Origin: Bacteroidales bacterium
GTDB lineage: Bacteria > Bacteroidota > Bacteroidia > Bacteroidales > PWNQ01
Direction of reading: 5' to 3'
Length of the DNA stretch: 61,615 bases
Assembly: GCA_021738505.1 (NCBI GenBank)
Contig: JAIPBW010000006.1
Coordinates: forward strand, 1 to 61,615
Shown: positions 59,976-61,615 of the stretch, one piece after another
How the letters are laid out: the number at the start of each line of letters is the position of its first letter
Numbering within the stretch: position 1 is the stretch's first letter
Made by a program: the position numbers and the translations under genes
The notes under the pieces: model-generated
What the model saw: only the letters and a program-made list of their open reading frames with translations
Database searches by the model: none
What the model was told of the DNA's origin: nothing

Positions 59976-60496
59976 TATTTTTTGAAATCCTTATATAGCT
60001 GACTTGTTTGTATTCCACTATTGTTTTGATATTTTCCACTTTCATACAAAGTAGGTTCTCCCTTCAGCGTATGATAATAAATCTGGCATATTTCAACATC
60101 AGCATAAATACGTACAGGCTGAATACAAAAAATCTCTAAAGTCCAGTAACCGGCAAAACCAACATCGCCAAACCCTGCTGTAACATGTACAAACAAACCC
60201 AACCGACCAATACTTGAGCGGCCTTCAAGCATTGGAACTAAACCATTGGTCTCCGTGTATTCAAGTGTTCTACCCAAATATAATTTGTCGGTTTCAAGTA
60301 AGAGCCCCTCTTCAGGAATAGTGATTTCACTTGCCGGATTATTGGCTTTCATATCCAAAGCCTGATTATCATAAACCATCATTTTATTATGAAGCCGCAA
60401 ATTATAGCTATTCGGATTAAGCTGACTTTCATTATAAGGATCTAAAATAATCTCCTTCCCTATCCTACGCTTAATATCGTTTCCTGATAAAATCAT
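59975..60496 (-). CDS. dcd: dCTP deaminase
   Basis: The 173-residue trimer-type enzyme begins MILSGNDIKRRIGKEIILDPYNESQLNPNSYNLRL. It has the dCTP deaminase/dUTPase core PMLEGRSSIGRLGLFVHVTAGFGDVGFAGYWTLEIFC, with the catalytic Glu in WTLE. It deaminates dCTP to dUTP for thymidylate synthesis. It is slightly shorter than E. coli Dcd (193 residues). It overlaps the upstream regulator by 4 bases (ATGA) and the downstream yidD by 1 (TAATG). Whether it also hydrolyses dUTP, as bifunctional relatives do, cannot be told. Confidence 0.88.
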   Translation of the reverse strand: MILSGNDIKRRIGKEIILDPYNESQLNPNSYNLRLHNKMMVYDNQALDMKANNPASEITIPEEGLLLETDKLYLGRTLEYTETNGLVPMLEGRSSIGRLGLFVHVTAGFGDVGFAGYWTLEIFCIQPVRIYADVEICQIYYHTLKGEPTLYESGKYQNNSGIQTSQLYKDFKK

Positions 60497-60969
60497 TTTT
60501 GATTTTGTTTTTCGATTAAATAATCCATTTTTTGAGCATCTTCCGATTCCATCTTCACCTTGCTACACGCATTGCAATATCCATAGATGATATAATTTAT
60601 ACCTTCTGCAACAAATCCATCCGGCAACTCAGGTTTATGGATAGACTGATCATGAAGACAAAACAATCGTCCACATTTTTTACATTCAAAATGGGGATGG
60701 TTAATATTGAACTTTTTATAAAGAAAGCCCGGATGAATTTTATACCGGCTTTCGCCATCCAAATAAATACGATGAATAATGTTGGCTTTGCTGAGAGCAT
60801 TTAAATTACGATAAACCGTGCTGCGGTTACAAATATCTTTCAACTCATACTCCAGTGTATGCCCACTAACAGCTTCTTCATAGCGTAATAAATAACTTAA
60901 AATTTTCTCCCGGGGTTTGGTTATACTCAACCGGGCTTCTTTCAGAAGTTGATAAGACAAATAATGCAT
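60493..60969 (-). CDS. Fur-family regulator, Zur-like
   Basis: The protein of about 158 residues has an N-terminal winged helix (KPREKILSYLLRYEEAVSGHTLEYELKDICNRSTVYRNLNALSKANIIHRI) with the Fur-family recognition helix STVYRNLN. A C-terminal metal domain carries two CxxC pairs (FECKKCGRLFCLHD and GYCNACSK) for structural zinc. Heading a zinc-uptake operon makes Zur the best reading. The start is set at MHYLSYQL; a TTG nine codons upstream lies inside the operator. A palindrome and a -7 box overlap at 60979-61001, so autoregulation is likely. Fur or PerR function is less likely but not excluded. Confidence 0.85.
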   Translation of the reverse strand: MHYLSYQLLKEARLSITKPREKILSYLLRYEEAVSGHTLEYELKDICNRSTVYRNLNALSKANIIHRIYLDGESRYKIHPGFLYKKFNINHPHFECKKCGRLFCLHDQSIHKPELPDGFVAEGINYIIYGYCNACSKVKMESEDAQKMDYLIEKQNQK

Positions 60970-60978
60970 AGTGTAATT

Positions 60979-60997
60979 TTTGCAACCTTGTTGCAAA
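60979..60997 (-). promoter_or_regulatory. Operator palindrome for the Zur-like regulator
   Basis: TTTGCAAC-CTT-GTTGCAAA is a perfect 8-bp-arm palindrome ending 10 bases upstream of the regulator ATG. Its right arm overlaps a minus-strand -7 box TAAATTTG (60994-61001). Binding here would block the promoter. The palindrome is seen; metal-dependent repression is inference. Confidence 0.7.
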
Positions 60998-61049
60998 TTT
61001 AATGCAATTTATTCAATTAACGAAATATACTTCACAAAATATTCGACAT

Positions 61050-61077
61050 AAAAAAAGCCCGGCAAAACCGGGCTTTT
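61050..61077 (-). terminator. Terminator of the first 5S-like unit
   Basis: Minus strand: AAAAGCCCGG, loop TTTTG, CCGGGCTTTT followed by T's. A strong intrinsic terminator, repeated in all three units. Confidence 0.85.
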
Positions 61078-61087
61078 CAATGATTAT

Positions 61088-61201
61088 GGCGACGATCTCG
61101 ATTCCATCGGGACAGGCTCTACTCTTCCGCTTTCGAAGTACCATCAGCGCTAATGATCAGCCGAAGGCTGACTCTCGGCGGATCGCAATGGGAAGAGGGC
61201 C
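61088..61201 (-). pseudogene. Rearranged 5S rRNA-like unit 1
   Basis: Read on the minus strand, it retains the 5S core CATTAGCGCTGATGGTACT and GCGGRAGAGTAG and the CCTCTTCCCATT block. Two blocks differ: a hairpin palindrome TCAGCC-TTC-GGCTGA (61157-61171) replaces the loop region GAACAGAGAAGTTAAGC, and TCCCGAT-GGA-ATCGAGA (61096-61112) is inserted before the GTCGCC end. The 5' strand of helix I is missing. It has its own terminator. Unit 1 has two extra changes in the loop-E arm relative to unit 2. It is either a pseudogene or a 5S-derived RNA. Confidence 0.65.
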
Positions 61202-61256
61202 TTTATATAAAAAGCAATAAGCGAAATCGAGCATAACTTCACAAATTTGTCCACAT

Positions 61257-61284
61257 AAAAAAAGCCCGGCAAAACCGGGCTTTT
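61257..61284 (-). terminator. Terminator of the second 5S-like unit
   Basis: Same hairpin as at 61050-61077, displaced by 207 bases. Confidence 0.85.
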
Positions 61285-61294
61285 CAATGATTAT

Positions 61295-61408
61295 GGCGAC
61301 GATCCCGATTCCATCGGGACAGGCTCTACTCTCCCGCTTTCGCAGTACCATCAGCGCTAATGATCAGCCGAAGGCTGACTCTCGGCAGATCGCAATGGGA
61401 AGAGGGCC
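61295..61408 (-). pseudogene. Rearranged 5S rRNA-like unit 2
   Basis: Same architecture as unit 1 and closest to the true 5S in the shared blocks: the core from CATTAGCGC to GAGTAG is identical to the true gene. Palindromes are at 61303-61319 (TCCCGAT/ATCGGGA) and 61364-61378 (TCAGCC/GGCTGA). It lacks the GGTGAC strand that would pair with GTCGCC, so it cannot fold as a standard 5S rRNA. Confidence 0.65.
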
Positions 61409-61463
61409 TTTAGCTAAAAAGCAATGAGCCAAATCACTCATTACTTCACAAATTTGTCGACAT

Positions 61464-61490
61464 AAAAAAGCCCGGCAAAACCGGGCTTTT
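61464..61490 (-). terminator. Terminator of the rRNA operon
   Basis: AAAAGCCCGG/CCGGGCTTTT hairpin just after the 5S rRNA, followed on the minus strand by a T-run (one T shorter than in the other two units). Confidence 0.85.
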
Positions 61491-61498
61491 CAATGATT

Positions 61499-61605
<107 letters not shown>

Positions 61606-61615
61606 AGATCTTAAC

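Noticed and set aside
61088-61408. Calling the two 5S-like units functional 5S rRNA genes
   Set aside because: Both lack the 5' strand of helix I and the loop region GAACAGAGAAGTTAAGC, so they cannot fold as standard 5S rRNA.

Overview
The window is a 61.6-kb stretch of an AT-rich bacterial chromosome from the phylum Bacteroidota. The evidence is: two secreted FG-GAP/VCBS proteins ending in type IX secretion sorting domains; Bacteroidota-type promoters (TTG, about 19-21 bases, TAnnTTTG) at several gene starts; and families typical of the phylum (DUF5606, the SerC/SerA/DUF1015 gene set, YidD beside dCTP deaminase, LVIVD lipoproteins). I see no prophage, plasmid, CRISPR array or intact insertion sequence and recognise no tRNA gene. 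The only RNA locus is the 3' end of an rRNA operon (5S, minus strand) at the right edge. Genus-level placement is not possible from the sequence alone.

Layout. 1-586: no gene, but five degenerate copies of a short repeat in both orientations. 587-11607: mostly minus strand (DUF429 protein, small membrane ORF without a clear start, lipoprotein, LolD-type ATPase, SDR, gyrB, outer-membrane barrel plus a large TPR protein). 11834-16861: plus strand (valS, DUF2461, glycosyltransferase, DUF5606). 17099-18668: RluA-type pseudouridine synthase and panB, minus. 18832-22049: a lipoprotein and dnaK. 22112-23597: DUF481-like barrel and a ferritin-like protein, minus. 23923-29056: a sugar-kinase/RapZ-C fusion, a MurU-like nucleotidyltransferase and an AddB-like nuclease. 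29218-33271: two paralogous VCBS/T9SS proteins. 33642-40713: a same-strand membrane cluster (Cache-like sensor, LapA-like protein, giant cation-chloride-cotransporter/AAA+ fusion, MscS channel). 40663-42738: outer-membrane protein and two LVIVD lipoproteins, minus. 43186-48738: ADP-forming acyl-CoA synthetase, NdpA-like nucleoid protein, membrane protein, aminotransferase. 48843-49933: flavodoxin and a DUF1232-like protein. 50410-54341: serine biosynthesis genes serC and serA, a four-helix-bundle protein and DUF1015. 54489-56297: typA. 56520-57098: FMN reductase. 57178-60969: a tightly overlapping zinc operon (Fur/Zur-like regulator, dcd, yidD, znuA, znuC, znuB). 61030-61607: 5S rRNA followed by two tandem, rearranged 5S-like units.

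The strongest candidate for something undescribed is the 1727-residue protein at 34748-39931. It joins a complete SLC12-type cotransporter to about 650 residues of helical linker, a P-loop AAA+ module and a winged-helix-like tail, and an MscS channel gene starts two bases after its stop. Together they look like an ATP-dependent, regulated ion/volume-control unit. Other notable points are the 207-bp tandem array of 5S-derived units carrying two hairpin palindromes, the amino-sugar kinase fused to the RapZ sensor domain beside a MurU-like gene, and the zinc operon with a perfect palindrome over its own promoter. All functional statements come from reading motifs by eye; no database search was run.
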